The position numbers and the translations under genes are program-made. A DNA stretch of 64,000 bases from Halalkalicoccus paucihalophilus (GTDB taxonomy: Archaea; Halobacteriota; Halobacteria; Halobacteriales; Halalkalicoccaceae), in contig NZ_LTAZ01000012.1 of the NCBI RefSeq assembly GCF_001593955.1, positions 1 to 64,000 of the forward strand. Reading direction: 5' to 3'. Position 1 is the stretch's first letter. Every line of letters starts with the position of its first letter. The notes beneath the pieces are model-generated. The model searched no databases, was not told the DNA's origin, and saw nothing but the letters and a program-made list of their open reading frames with translations. Positions 8,095 through 16,742 of the stretch are shown here, piece after piece.

Positions 8095-9153
8095 ATGCAG
8101 CCTATAGAGTACTTGGAGCAGTTACTGGTAATTGAGAGTCACGAAACCGTTGACGAGATTCAGGATTATCTGCTTGAAACAGTTAATGGGGCGCAATTGG
8201 ATGATACCGGGTGCATCTACGCAGTCAAAGACGGAGTGGAGGGCGGCCCACAGCTCGTGTTAAACACACATATGGACGTGGTATCGCCGCATCTTCTCTT
8301 TGAACGAGATGGTGATATCATTAGAGGACGCGGAGCATGTGACGCCAAAGGAAGTCTCGCGGCGATGGTTTCTGCCTTTTCCCGAATTGAGCCGCGATTA
8401 GGGAGTGTGAAGCTGATCATCTCGCCTGATGAAGAAACAACACATCGAGGACTGGCAGCGTATCTGTCCGAGGAGAATACCAGTGATTTTGCTATCGTTG
8501 GAGAGCCTTCTGGATTGGATATCTGTCCATATGCACGGGGCCATTATGACCTGTTGGTCGAGCTCTACGGTGAATCAGCGCATGGAGCAACACCCGATAG
8601 CGGACTCAATACGACAGTTTGTGCAGCAGAAGCGATTACGCGTATTGTCGCACTCCCACAGAGTGAGGACGAGCTAGTCGGGACAAACAACGTTACCCCA
8701 ACCATTATTGATGGAGGAAATCGCCCCAATCAGGTTCCGGACTACACGCGATTTGTCGTTGACTATCGACCCATCCCGATCGAAACGAGAGATGACGCAG
8801 TGAGGACGATTCAAAAAGCACTAACTGGGCTCAACTGTGATTATGAGATCAGTTTCTATGAGCAGGGAGCCGCTCTCGACTCGTTTAAGACACATCCGGA
8901 GCATGAGTTCGTGCAGGCGTTCTCAGCCAGTTGTGAACGGATCACGGGAGATGCGGTTGAACACCGCCCGTTCGATGCTGCAACGGAAGCCGCCGTGTTC
9001 GCACCATCTATGCCCGTGGTCGTCTTCGGACCCGGATTGATCAGCGACAATGGCGAACCGATCGCCCATTCGGAACGGGAGTTCGTTCACGCCTCCAACG
9101 TTGAAACCGCTACCGAAATCCTACATGATTTCCTCGCCGAGCAGCTCTCGTAG
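8095..9153 (+). CDS. M20-family zinc deacylase (ArgE/DapE-like)
   Basis: The 352-residue cytoplasmic metallohydrolase has the expected M20 ligands: His59 in NTHMDVV, Asp in GRGACDAKG, the Glu pair in SPDEETTH, Glu in VGEPSG and the C-terminal His in IAHSEREFV. The lid/dimerisation domain (about 165-275) includes the usual ESAHGATPDSGLN. Family members cleave N-acyl amino acids (acetylornithine, succinyl-diaminopimelate, acetyl-lysine). The exact substrate cannot be read from the sequence. It is convergent with an SHMT-like gene (12 bp between stops), and a DUF3100 transporter module follows, which argues for a catabolic rather than biosynthetic role. Confidence 0.85.
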   Translation: MQPIEYLEQLLVIESHETVDEIQDYLLETVNGAQLDDTGCIYAVKDGVEGGPQLVLNTHMDVVSPHLLFERDGDIIRGRGACDAKGSLAAMVSAFSRIEPRLGSVKLIISPDEETTHRGLAAYLSEENTSDFAIVGEPSGLDICPYARGHYDLLVELYGESAHGATPDSGLNTTVCAAEAITRIVALPQSEDELVGTNNVTPTIIDGGNRPNQVPDYTRFVVDYRPIPIETRDDAVRTIQKALTGLNCDYEISFYEQGAALDSFKTHPEHEFVQAFSASCERITGDAVEHRPFDAATEAAVFAPSMPVVVFGPGLISDNGEPIAHSEREFVHASNVETATEILHDFLAEQLS

Positions 9154-9164
9154 TCGTCTCTCAC

Positions 9165-10421
9165 TCACGCTCCCGTATCCGAGATCGGGTACTGATCGCA
9201 CAACGCCTCTACATCCTGTACAATTTGGTCGCGTTCCTCTGGATCGCTAGCGGCGTTGAGGGCACGAACAATTAGGTCAGCAACGTACTCCATCTCCTCC
9301 GGTCCGAAGCCACGTGACACCAAACAGGACGTTCCGAATCGAATCCCGCTCGCACCTGACGGATGGCGGGGATCGGCAGGGACCGTTATCTTGTTCGCGA
9401 TAATCCGGGCGTCTTCCAGAGCACGTTCGGCTTCACTCCCGGCCAGGTCCGGATGAGAGGTCTGGAGGTCAATAACCACGATGTGCGTCTCAGTCCCGTT
9501 TGAAACGATATTGATACCGGACTCACTCAACCGTATTGCAAGCGCTTTCGCACTGGTGACGGTCCGCTTAATATAGGTCTGGAACTCGGGACGAAGTGCT
9601 TCAGCGAACCCCACTGCTTTCCCTGCCATGTTCGGCAATGCGGCACCGCCTTGGAGATAGGGGAACAGTGCAGTATCAACTGCGTCTGCATACTGTTGAT
9701 CACACAGGATGAACCCGCCACGGCCCCCGCGGATCGTCTTATACGTCGAGCCAGTACAGAAATCGGCGTGTGCGACCGGTGAGGGGTACTCGTCGGCTGC
9801 GATGATCCCGGCGATATGGGCGATATCAGCCAAATGAACCGCATCGACCGCATCAGCGATCGTCTGGAAGCGTGGCCAGTCGATTTCACCGGGATAGGCT
9901 GAATAGCCAGAGATAATGAGATCGGGGTCGACTGCTTCGGCACGATCGGCGATCGCCTCGTAGTCGAGCTGGCCGGTTGTGGGATCGACGTGGTAGTAGG
10001 ACGTCTCGTACAGATCACTGCTAATGTGCCGATCATCTCCGTGGGTGATGTGCCCTCCGTCTCGGGGGTCGAGTGCTAAGATAGAGTCCCCTGGATCGAG
10101 CACAGCGAGATACACGGCGAGATTGGCCAGTGACCCACTGTGTGGTTGAACGTTGACGTGATCCGCGCCCCACAGATTCGTTGCACACTGAATCGCGAAC
10201 GATTCAATCGCATCCATGCTATCGGCACCAGGATACAACCGAGAATCGGGGTAGCCGAGCACGTTACGGTTGGTCAGCATGCTTCCCTGCGCTTCACGGA
10301 CTGCCGGACTCGCAATGTTCTCCGATGCAATCATCATCAATGATTGGTCTTGTCGTGCGTGTTCCGCCTCCAGTGATTGGCGTAGTTCCTGTGTAACCGA
10401 TCCCACGTGCTCGTATGGCAT
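9165..10421 (-). CDS. Serine hydroxymethyltransferase-like PLP enzyme
   Basis: The 418-residue fold-type I PLP protein follows the SHMT order: an N-terminal MIASENIASPAVREAQGSML motif, the PHSGSLANLAVYL phosphate-side motif, a DIAHIAG strand and a PLP lysine at about residue 228 in GSTYKTIRGGRGGF. Canonical SHMT has a TTTTHKTLRGPRGG-type motif, so H-K is Y-K here, and the protein is probably a divergent paralogue. It may act as an SHMT or as a beta-hydroxy-amino-acid aldolase. The neighbouring M20 deacylase and membrane pair suggest that it processes an amino acid released by the deacylase. Confidence 0.8.
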   Translation of the reverse strand: MPYEHVGSVTQELRQSLEAEHARQDQSLMMIASENIASPAVREAQGSMLTNRNVLGYPDSRLYPGADSMDAIESFAIQCATNLWGADHVNVQPHSGSLANLAVYLAVLDPGDSILALDPRDGGHITHGDDRHISSDLYETSYYHVDPTTGQLDYEAIADRAEAVDPDLIISGYSAYPGEIDWPRFQTIADAVDAVHLADIAHIAGIIAADEYPSPVAHADFCTGSTYKTIRGGRGGFILCDQQYADAVDTALFPYLQGGAALPNMAGKAVGFAEALRPEFQTYIKRTVTSAKALAIRLSESGINIVSNGTETHIVVIDLQTSHPDLAGSEAERALEDARIIANKITVPADPRHPSGASGIRFGTSCLVSRGFGPEEMEYVADLIVRALNAASDPEERDQIVQDVEALCDQYPISDTGA

Positions 10422-10545
10422 ACTGGCGCGCTATTTTTAGCCACTGAGAATAAGCATTGTGACGCGAGATCACGGGTTAATGCACTGATCGGTCAAGATC
10501 AGAGCAAGACATGCTATTACGGCGACATCGAAACGGTGGGGACGA

Positions 10546-11004
10546 TTAGATAATCCCCTGCAAGGAGAGGACGATATGCGCAACAATCGCGGATCCGAAG
10601 AACGTGCCGAAGAACACGAAGATCGCGACCAACACCAATTTCCAGCCAACCTGCTTCAACCGGTCCATTTGGAGGCTGATCGAAAGACCAGCGTAGGCCA
10701 AGATAGGGGTTGCAGTTGCCAAGAAGTTGATTCGATCCGTAAACTGGAGGAAGATGTCCTGCGTCGGTGAGAACGGAAGGGCGAGCAGCGTCGCGATAAA
10801 TATCGCGTAGGCAAAGGCGGGAAGTTTCAATGGGATCTCCTGAGCCAATACCAGTGAGACGAGTCCGATTGCGATGATCATCACCATGCCGGGGAGAGCA
10901 GCAACAATACTCACGCCGTATCCCACTTGATTCCCGACGAGGATGATGATCCCGACCACTACCATCATCTTCAGTGCGTTCAGAACGAATGCTGTGCGTT
11001 CCAT
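10546..11004 (-). CDS. Four- to five-helix membrane protein, partner of DUF3100
   Basis: About 152 residues from the ATG at 11004 (MERTAFVLNALKMM), one base after the stop of the DUF3100 gene; an alternative TTG at 11022 lies inside that gene. The protein is almost entirely hydrophobic helices (MMVVVGIIILVGNQVG, MVMIIAIGLVSLVLA, FLATATPILAYAGLSI, LVLVAIFVFFGTFFGS). It is always expected to be co-translated with the upstream gene, so the two probably form one transporter. No family name is certain. Confidence 0.7.
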   Translation of the reverse strand: MERTAFVLNALKMMVVVGIIILVGNQVGYGVSIVAALPGMVMIIAIGLVSLVLAQEIPLKLPAFAYAIFIATLLALPFSPTQDIFLQFTDRINFLATATPILAYAGLSISLQMDRLKQVGWKLVLVAIFVFFGTFFGSAIVAHIVLSLQGII

Positions 11005-11005
11005 G

Positions 11006-11893
11006 CTATTGCCCCCCGCCAATGACCGTGCTCATGATGGCGTACAGCTTGTTGATCAACGGCACTGCGACGAACAAGACGACATACACGCCTGTGAGAC
11101 CGGTGAGGAGGTTACTGGTCGCAGCAAACGACAGCACCTGTTCTTCGGGAACCGCAGTAACAACTTGGGCAAGGGAGGCGGAACACGCCGTCATCATACT
11201 GGCACTTCCGATCCCACACGCCATCGATAACGCAAGCGGATGGATCCCAGTCAATGGAGCAAGACCACCTAACAGACCGAAAAAGAGGGTTCCGAGTAAC
11301 GTTCCAGTCAAGTAGGTTCCCAGAACACCGATCCCCTCCGGGGAATCCGGCCCGTAGAGATCAGTGATAATCCCTAAGGTCGGTTCACGAGCGATACTGA
11401 CCGCTGCGCCGATCGCCTCTCGTTTGAGTCCGAGCAACAATGCGATGGGGAGGGCAACGAAGATCGTTCCCAGATTGCCGAGTTCCTGCAAGAGGAACGC
11501 TGGTCCAGCACCAACAATCTCCCAGAAGGATGGTGCGACCAGAGTACCATACTTCACGCCGAGTGGCATCAGGCAAACAATAATCATTGGGGAACTGATG
11601 ACGCTGACCTCTTTTGGAGCCACCTGCCGGAGTTGAGTGATGTATGCGCCGAGCGCTCGATAGCTGAGGAGCATCCCAAACACCACTGCATAGAGCATGG
11701 GGATGATGACGACCGCTCCAGGGCCGACGGAATACTCAAGGGTCCCGATGGCTTCGGCAACGATAACGATTAGAAGCACCAGTAGATGTGCTTTGAGATG
11801 AAACGACCACCTGCCAGCGGTTCGCAATGGATCCCACCGTCCGTTCCCGATAGTTTCCTCTGAAGAGTCGTCTAGAGACTTATTGCTTGACAT
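11006..11893 (-). CDS. DUF3100-family membrane protein
   Basis: The 295-residue polytopic membrane protein has about eight helices. The first segment WSFHLKAHLLVLLIVIVAEA and the following GTLEYSVGPGAVVIIPMLYA match the N-terminal signature of DUF3100 proteins as I know them. A later glycine-rich GIGSASMMTACSASLA region resembles a transport re-entrant loop. The companion membrane gene starts one base after it, and the SHMT-like gene lies further downstream on the same strand. DUF3100 proteins have no proven substrate; export or import of an amino acid derivative is inferred from context. Confidence 0.75.
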   Translation of the reverse strand: MSSNKSLDDSSEETIGNGRWDPLRTAGRWSFHLKAHLLVLLIVIVAEAIGTLEYSVGPGAVVIIPMLYAVVFGMLLSYRALGAYITQLRQVAPKEVSVISSPMIIVCLMPLGVKYGTLVAPSFWEIVGAGPAFLLQELGNLGTIFVALPIALLLGLKREAIGAAVSIAREPTLGIITDLYGPDSPEGIGVLGTYLTGTLLGTLFFGLLGGLAPLTGIHPLALSMACGIGSASMMTACSASLAQVVTAVPEEQVLSFAATSNLLTGLTGVYVVLFVAVPLINKLYAIMSTVIGGGQ

Positions 11894-12593
11894 TGTGTTT
11901 CACGCACGTGGTGCTGTCATGTGGTACCCTATTTAATATTTGCCATAGGGCGGAGGGGTGACTGTTGGTTAGCTACCAACATACGATGAACACGATTTTG
12001 ACCACTGGCGGTGAAGTTGACGATACTGAGTTTTTGCGTAGTTCCATATGAAAGGGGGACGAGTATGCTCGACGAGTCCCTAGACAAGGAATAACAGAAG
12101 ACAGCTGAATTGATGCGAGTTTCAGCATAAGACGAGCCTCTTTCTCACCGACACCGTCAATGAATAAGGGATTGCACTACTCGATACTGGCGGACACGAC
12201 GAGTAGAAGTAGACCCACTCTCTACGAACAGCCGTTGTCGAGAGTGGGACCTCCCAGAATAGTTTCTGGCTAGAGCCGTCAACAGCCGTTCCCCAGAGAA
12301 GACTCTATGACTAAAACCTGAGTAAGATGAGGGACTGAACTGGCGTCGGCTCTGAAAGTAGCAATCACTCACAGAGCCCTTCTCAGATACCATCCAGTGG
12401 TCCATTCGGTCTTCACTTTCACCACGGTTGGCACGTGCTTTTGATGATGGAGGGCCTCTCATCAGATGGAGCCTGTCACACGCTCCATATCCTTCGAGAC
12501 CAGCGCCAAAATTGGCCTCAGAGAAACTGAAAGGCCCAGTCTATGAACGGAGATCCGAAGCGGAGTGTCCCGTTCACGCACGGACGGGAGTAA
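11894..12593. other. Non-coding or decayed stretch
   Basis: Seven hundred bases without a supportable gene. They contain the AT-rich promoter side of the DUF3100 operon (11900-11950) and repeat copy B at 12235-12298. Frames that stay open here lack coding character. Confidence 0.5.
12235..12298. repeat. Dispersed degenerate repeat, copy B
   Basis: TTGTCGAGAGTGGGACCTCC followed by CTGGCTAGAGCCGTCAACAG. It aligns without gaps to 4947-5010. Unlike copy A, one frame is open across it (LEPSTAVP), so the family may derive from a lost coding sequence. Confidence 0.5.
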
Positions 12594-12752
12594 TCACCAT
12601 CATCCAGAAAACAGACGCGCGATCATGATCACAGGATCTGCCGTACCCCGAACTGTTTTAGCCGCGAGGATGTGCAGCTTGTGCGGGCGTTTGGCGAACC
12701 ATCCCCGCTCTGTCGCACCTGCCGACGGTTCTACTTCGGGGTGAGTTCATGA
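12594..12752 (+). CDS. Small C4 zinc-finger protein of integrated-element type (start unresolved)
   Basis: The open frame from 12594 encodes a core of ICRTPNCFSREDVQLVRAF followed by LCRTCRRFYFGVSS. Two C-x4-C and C-x2-C pairs form a likely zinc knuckle. No ATG, GTG or TTG is in frame before the first Cys, and an ATG at 12625 is one frame off, so the 5' end may be damaged. Its stop overlaps the next ATG as ATGA (12749-12752). Such two-gene zinc-finger cassettes are typical of haloarchaeal plasmids and integrative elements. Confidence 0.5.
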   Translation, partial: SPSSRKQTRDHDHRICRTPNCFSREDVQLVRAFGEPSPLCRTCRRFYFGVSS

Positions 12753-12982
12753 GTTCAGAAGAGCTGTCGGCTGAGCGACCGCGGCTTGAGCACACATTTC
12801 AGAAGGATCAGCACGCAGAGCCTCGCCCAGCGGACTGTGATTGTCTCCCGACGTTCGACGAGCTCCCCTGTTGGCCCTGCTACCGAGACGGGTTCAGAAC
12901 GCCGAACCCCGACCTGAATTGCATGCTTGATGCTCCATGGCGCTTGTTTGCACTCAGGACGTCCAGAGTAGTGGTCTCATAG
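12749..12982 (+). CDS. Small Cys-rich protein of integrated-element type, altered C terminus
   Basis: The 77-residue protein starts inside the preceding stop (ATGA). Its centre reads CDCLPTFDELPCWPCYRDGF then RTPNPD. The paired Cys residues suggest zinc binding. In similar haloarchaeal cassette proteins the chain ends shortly after TPNPD. Here it continues with 23 residues of unrelated character (MLDAPWRLFALRTS...), suggesting a 3' truncation fused to neighbouring sequence. Function unknown. Confidence 0.5.
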   Translation: MSSEELSAERPRLEHTFQKDQHAEPRPADCDCLPTFDELPCWPCYRDGFRTPNPDLNCMLDAPWRLFALRTSRVVVS

Positions 12983-13143
12983 AGTAGGTCTGAGGACCGG
13001 GGTATAGTGGCTCGCAGAGTGCAGCGCCCTATTATACTGCTTATTTCACTTAGGACGTTTGGGCTAACCCTTTTCCGTATCCACATGAACAATCCGAGTT
13101 GATGATCGCCGCTCGCGAGCAGTACCGTAGGCTAGGTAATTCG

Positions 13144-13212
13144 ACGGTCGAACACTGACCAGCCGACGATGCCGTAGTCGTGATCGACGCCGGTGTTGCG
13201 ACCGGGAACGCC
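13144..13212. repeat. Direct repeat, left copy, flanking the gluconate dehydratase gene
   Basis: About 69 bp beginning ACGGTCG..CAC and containing GCCGACGATGCCGTAGTCGT and GGTGTTGCGACCG. It aligns in the same orientation to 14884-14952 at about 80% identity. Confidence 0.55.
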
Positions 13213-13377
13213 ACACAGGACATTGACGTCGAAGCGCGGATCACCGGGCCGTACACTGAACCGGCTGAGCAGGGTGGCGTGGAATACTGGCGGTGCAAGG
13301 ATTATGGGCGCGAATCGCTGCGACGCGGGGACGTAGAGCACTCGGCGTTCCACGCCGAGGAGTGCGCGCTCCGATAA
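13180..13377 (+). pseudogene. Remnant of a small haloarchaeal zinc-finger protein
   Basis: The 65-residue frame ends with VEYWRCKDYGRESLRRGDVE followed by HSAFHAEECALR, the pattern of small element-borne zinc fingers of the form W-x-C-x2-C...H-x3-C. The second cysteine of the first pair is replaced (C-K-D-Y), so the metal site is broken. The first 10 codons lie in the direct repeat that also flanks the other side of gad. It is likely a decayed gene belonging to the same element as 12594-12982. Confidence 0.45.
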
Positions 13378-13625
13378 GCTGCGCCACGAACGGCAATTTC
13401 GGTGGCACACGCCCCCTTGTGGAGAGCGGTATCGTCAGCTTCGGTGTTCGTCTACTGGTGCGTCAGCGGCGATCCGAATTTCGTCGGTGCCGGTGAGAGA
13501 CGTGGTCTGACGGCAGCGCTGGCAATCCTGAACTACTGCCGGAGACCGACAACGGAGCAATGAGACGCTGCAGAGCGATCTTCAATAACAAATCTAAAAT
13601 ATCCCACCGTAGACGTTCCAATCGT

Positions 13626-14861
13626 ATGCCCAACTATCGAGACCTCCATGATCCCAACGCAGAGTATACGATGCGGGATCTTTCAGGCGAGACGATGGGA
13701 TTGACCGCTGACCGCGGCCAGCGGAATGTCGAGATTACTGACGTCCAGACGACAATGGTTGACGGGAACTACCCGTGGATTCTCGTGCGCGTCTACACTG
13801 ACGCGGGCGTCGTCGGCAACGGAGAATGTTATTGGGGTGGCGGCGATGCCGAGATCATCGAGCGGATGGCACCGTTCATCATCGGCGAAAATCCGATGGA
13901 TATCGATCGGCTCTATGAGCATCTGATTCAGAAGATGTCCGGCGAAGGTTCGATCTCGGGCAAGACTATCTCAGCCATCTCCGGAATCGAGATTGCGCTT
14001 CACGACATCACGGGTAAGCTCCTTGACGTCCCCGCCTACCAGCTCGTTGGTGGAAAATATCGCGACGAGGTCCGAGTCTACTGTGACCTCCACACCGAGA
14101 ACGAGGCCGATCCGCAGGCGTGCGCTGATGAGGCCGAGCGCGTCGTTGAGGAGCTTGGCTACGACGCCATCAAGTTCGACCTCGATGTCCCCTCTGGTCA
14201 TGAGAAAGACCGCGCAAACCGCCACCTTCGCGGTCCCGAGATCGACCATAAGGTCGAGATCGTCGAGAGCGTCACCCAGGCCGTCGGCGATCGCGCGGAT
14301 GTCGCCTTCGACTGTCATTGGTCGTTTAGTGCGGGCTCCGCGAAACGGCTTGTGACCGCGCTTGAGGATTACGATGTTTGGTGGCTTGAGGACCCGGTTC
14401 CCCCGGAGAACCACGACGTCCAGCGTGAGATTACCCAATTCACCGCGACGCCAATCACCGTCGGTGAGAACGTTTATCGGACACATGGCCAGCGTCGGCT
14501 GCTTGAGGGACAGGCCGTCGATATCCTTGCGCCCGACCTGCCGCGAGTGGGCGGGATGCGGGAGACAATGAAGATCGCGATCCTTGCGGACCTCTACTAT
14601 GTCCCGATCGCGATGCACAACGTCTCTTCGCCTATCGGAACAATGGCCAGTGCGCAGGTTGCGGCCGCTATTCCCAACTCGCTTGCCCTCGAGTACCACT
14701 CCTACGAGTTGGGCTGGTGGGAGGATCTCGTTGAAGAGAATACCCTCATCGAGGACGGCCGAATGACGATCCCCGAGAAGCCAGGTCTTGGACTCACCCT
14801 GGACCTCGATGCTGTCGAGAAGCACATGGTTGAAGGTGAAGAGCTATTCGACGAAGCCTGA
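13626..14861 (+). CDS. gad: D-gluconate dehydratase-type enolase-superfamily enzyme
   Basis: About 411 residues from the ATG at 13626 (MPNYRDLHDPNAEYTMRDLS). The N-terminal capping domain carries EITDVQTTMVDGNYPWILVR. The barrel carries the KxK-type base region (DAIKFDLDVPSG), metal-binding Asp and Glu residues in FDCHWSF, WWLEDPVPPEN and ITVGENVYR, and a C-terminal AMHNVSSPIGTMAS His motif. Overall it is very close to the haloarchaeal gluconate dehydratase of the semi-phosphorylative Entner-Doudoroff pathway, with D-xylonate dehydratase as the next most likely assignment. No KDG kinase or aldolase is adjacent. Degenerate direct repeats flank the gene within element debris, suggesting that it was moved here. 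Confidence 0.85.
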   Translation: MPNYRDLHDPNAEYTMRDLSGETMGLTADRGQRNVEITDVQTTMVDGNYPWILVRVYTDAGVVGNGECYWGGGDAEIIERMAPFIIGENPMDIDRLYEHLIQKMSGEGSISGKTISAISGIEIALHDITGKLLDVPAYQLVGGKYRDEVRVYCDLHTENEADPQACADEAERVVEELGYDAIKFDLDVPSGHEKDRANRHLRGPEIDHKVEIVESVTQAVGDRADVAFDCHWSFSAGSAKRLVTALEDYDVWWLEDPVPPENHDVQREITQFTATPITVGENVYRTHGQRRLLEGQAVDILAPDLPRVGGMRETMKIAILADLYYVPIAMHNVSSPIGTMASAQVAAAIPNSLALEYHSYELGWWEDLVEENTLIEDGRMTIPEKPGLGLTLDLDAVEKHMVEGEELFDEA

Positions 14862-14883
14862 GGATTTGCCAAGCGAGCAAATA

Positions 14884-14952
14884 ACGGTCGGGCACCGACT
14901 CGCCGACGATGTCGTGATCGTGACCGACGGCAGTGTTGCGACCGAGACCGGT
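14884..14952. repeat. Direct repeat, right copy, flanking the gluconate dehydratase gene
   Basis: ACGGTCG..CACCGACTCGCCGACGATG through CAGTGTTGCGACCGAG, 23 bp after the gad stop codon. Same orientation as the left copy at 13144-13212. Confidence 0.55.
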
Positions 14953-15238
14953 GGTCACATCAGATAGCTCCAGCGGCGATTCTGACGAAAGTAATGATGG
15001 TCAAGATGATGACCAGAACACGGATGATGAACCTGATGAAAGCGAGGAGCCAGACGAAAGTGATGACTCTGCCGAAGATGATGACGAATCGAATGAGTCG
15101 GATGAGCAATCGAACGACGAAGAAGACGAATCGATGGATGATGACTGCCCCGAAGAGGAGCCAGAATCCGAGCCACAGGATGATTGTCCCAAAGAAGAAC
15201 CTAAACCGGCACCTGAGGAAGATTGTCCTGACGAGTAG
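14945..15238 (+). other. Acidic low-complexity reading frame with Cys-Pro-Glu repeats, no clear start
   Basis: The frame encodes a long Asp/Glu/Ser/Asn run followed by a repeating unit of the form D-C-P-x-E-E-P, seen as DDCPEEEPESEP, DDCPKEEPKPAP and EDCPDE. No ATG or plausible ribosome-binding site precedes it, and its 5' end merges with the direct repeat. This resembles the acidic linker or tail of a secreted haloarchaeal protein whose N-terminal part has been lost. I list it as a fragment, not an established gene. Confidence 0.4.
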
Positions 15239-15676
15239 AGTGTAGTAGCAAATCGGCAACAACCACCCTCGCTTCAACAATAGAGCCAGAAAGGCAGCTA
15301 TCAACTGTAGTTAAAGACCTGTGACTGAATAAGGCATCCTCTCAGCACGGTCAGGAGGGGTGTTATGGACCCGATAGTAATGTCCTTCCGTCTTTCAAGT
15401 GTTACATGGAGACCAGTCAATGATGGGGGTTCTTCTCGCCGGGATCGTTCTGGTAGCTAACGGCTATGCGTCAGCGGTCATTGTCAATGAAATAGTAGAG
15501 ATCATGCTGTGAATTTGCATTTCACCCATGAATAGGTGGATAGTCGCCGACAGTCAAATCCAGATAGTTCATCCATAATTACCTTAAACTCGTTAAGAAA
15601 CACATTGAATTTCTATTGGTGAAGGAATAGAGACCACAATAGATGACTTGAAGCCGAATAGACTTCCGTCTACAGA
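15239..15676. other. AT-rich spacer, nothing recognised
   Basis: These 438 bp lie between the acidic fragment and the integrase remnant. They are AT-rich towards the right. I found no gene, repeat or RNA signature. Confidence 0.45.
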
Positions 15677-16038
15677 TTATTCATAAATTCTTTCTCTTTT
15701 TTCTGACTGCGTTCCCTTGTCGTAGTGCTTATCCAGTACTTCTTGGCCTACATCAGCTCTATCGCTAACAGCTTTGGCTGGCCATCCATATTTCGGTGAT
15801 AGGTAATAGCACCTTTCTGAATAGCGTGTGGACTAACCGACGACGGGCATGGATGCAGAGCGATTTTCACTCCTCCACATTCGTCTATCTCTCGGTCATG
15901 AGGACAGCTATTCAGATAGTGGCAAGGACGAGTCACTCGATAGATTTGGTCGCGGATAGTCGTAGAATGGGTAGGACCTTTTGTGGTTCCTATTAGGGGC
16001 ATACGTCCCGTCTTATCCTCTACTCTGAGTGCAGACAC
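15677..16038 (-). pseudogene. 3' fragment of a haloarchaeal tyrosine integrase, frameshifted
   Basis: On the minus strand one frame reads GRMPLIGTTKGPTHSTTIRD, then IYRVTRPCHYLNSCPHDREI and CPSSVSPHAIQKGAITYHRN. This is the C-terminal half of haloarchaeal phage-type integrases, including their typical Cys-rich insert. A shift near 15810 moves the frame to AKAVSDRADVGQEVLDKHYD, containing the expected catalytic Tyr, ending at a stop at 15677. The usual PH-x-IRRG motif is PHAIQKG, so the catalytic Arg is also lost. The N-terminal half is missing. It marks the former integration end of an element. Confidence 0.7.
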
Positions 16039-16126
16039 AGTATATATTGCTGAGTGGGTGGTTAGTCCTCCACGTTGACGTCAGATCGGACTTCGTACTC
16101 GATTTCAACAGGCGGTAGCGAGGAAT

Positions 16127-16580
16127 CCCCTTCCTCAGCGAGCGAAGCGAGCAGGAAGGGGAGGACTCGCGTGGCGAAGCTGGGCGAAACAGGTAGTATC
16201 GCCCGCCCCGTCGTCCTATGTAGTCCGAAGCGGGCTTCAGACAGCCCGGTAACGGGTGCCGAACCAATATTGCGGTGCGGGGAAGGTTTGGTTCCTCGCT
16301 GAGGACGGGTCGCAGTCAACCGACCCCGAAGGACGGACCGACGACGTTGACGAGACGCTTCGCGTCTCGTTCGCACACCAGAATGCAGCGCATTCTGGGG
16401 ACGCAACCGCTCCGAGCACGATCGACTTGCCGCGAAGTCGCCGAGGTCACGTCCAATTACATTGCCTCTGCCGACCGACCGCACCGGCACACAAGTCGGT
16501 CCGGGACCACAACTCCCCACCGACGCCACGCAAGCCCCGTCCTCAAACCGCCGTAGGCGGTTAGGGCGGGGTAGTTGACC
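16127..16580 (+). mobile_element. IS200/IS605-derived remnant bounded by terminal palindromes
   Basis: A strong hairpin, CCCCTTCCT / AGGAAGGGG (16127-16161), lies at the left. At the right, 16535-16580 folds as CCCCGTCCTCAAACCGCC paired with GGCGGTTAGGGCGGGG and ends in GTAGTTGACC. This right end resembles the one after the truncated TnpB gene at 45259-45312 (GGTAGGGTGGGGTAGTTCAC). No transposase or TnpB motif lies between, although one frame is open. I read it as a non-autonomous derivative or a deleted TnpB element. Exact termini are uncertain. Confidence 0.5.
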
Positions 16581-16742
16581 AATCGCTACGTTCGTATTAC
16601 CATCCTCATTGTGTCCTGAGATAAGAAAATCGATACGACGGGACGTAAGGATGATGGGCTGTAAGTCACACTCGTTGGGGTCTCATTATAACTATGCACA
16701 CTATTCAGTTGAGACCGGTCGTAAGAGTGGTGATTCCCGCTT

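Noticed and set aside
13971..14825. 284-codon minus-strand frame
   Set aside because: It lies opposite the gluconate dehydratase gene, whose catalytic motifs are intact.
16062..16529. 155-codon minus-strand frame
   Set aside because: It covers hairpins of the IS605-type remnant; Arg/Ser-rich text without motifs.
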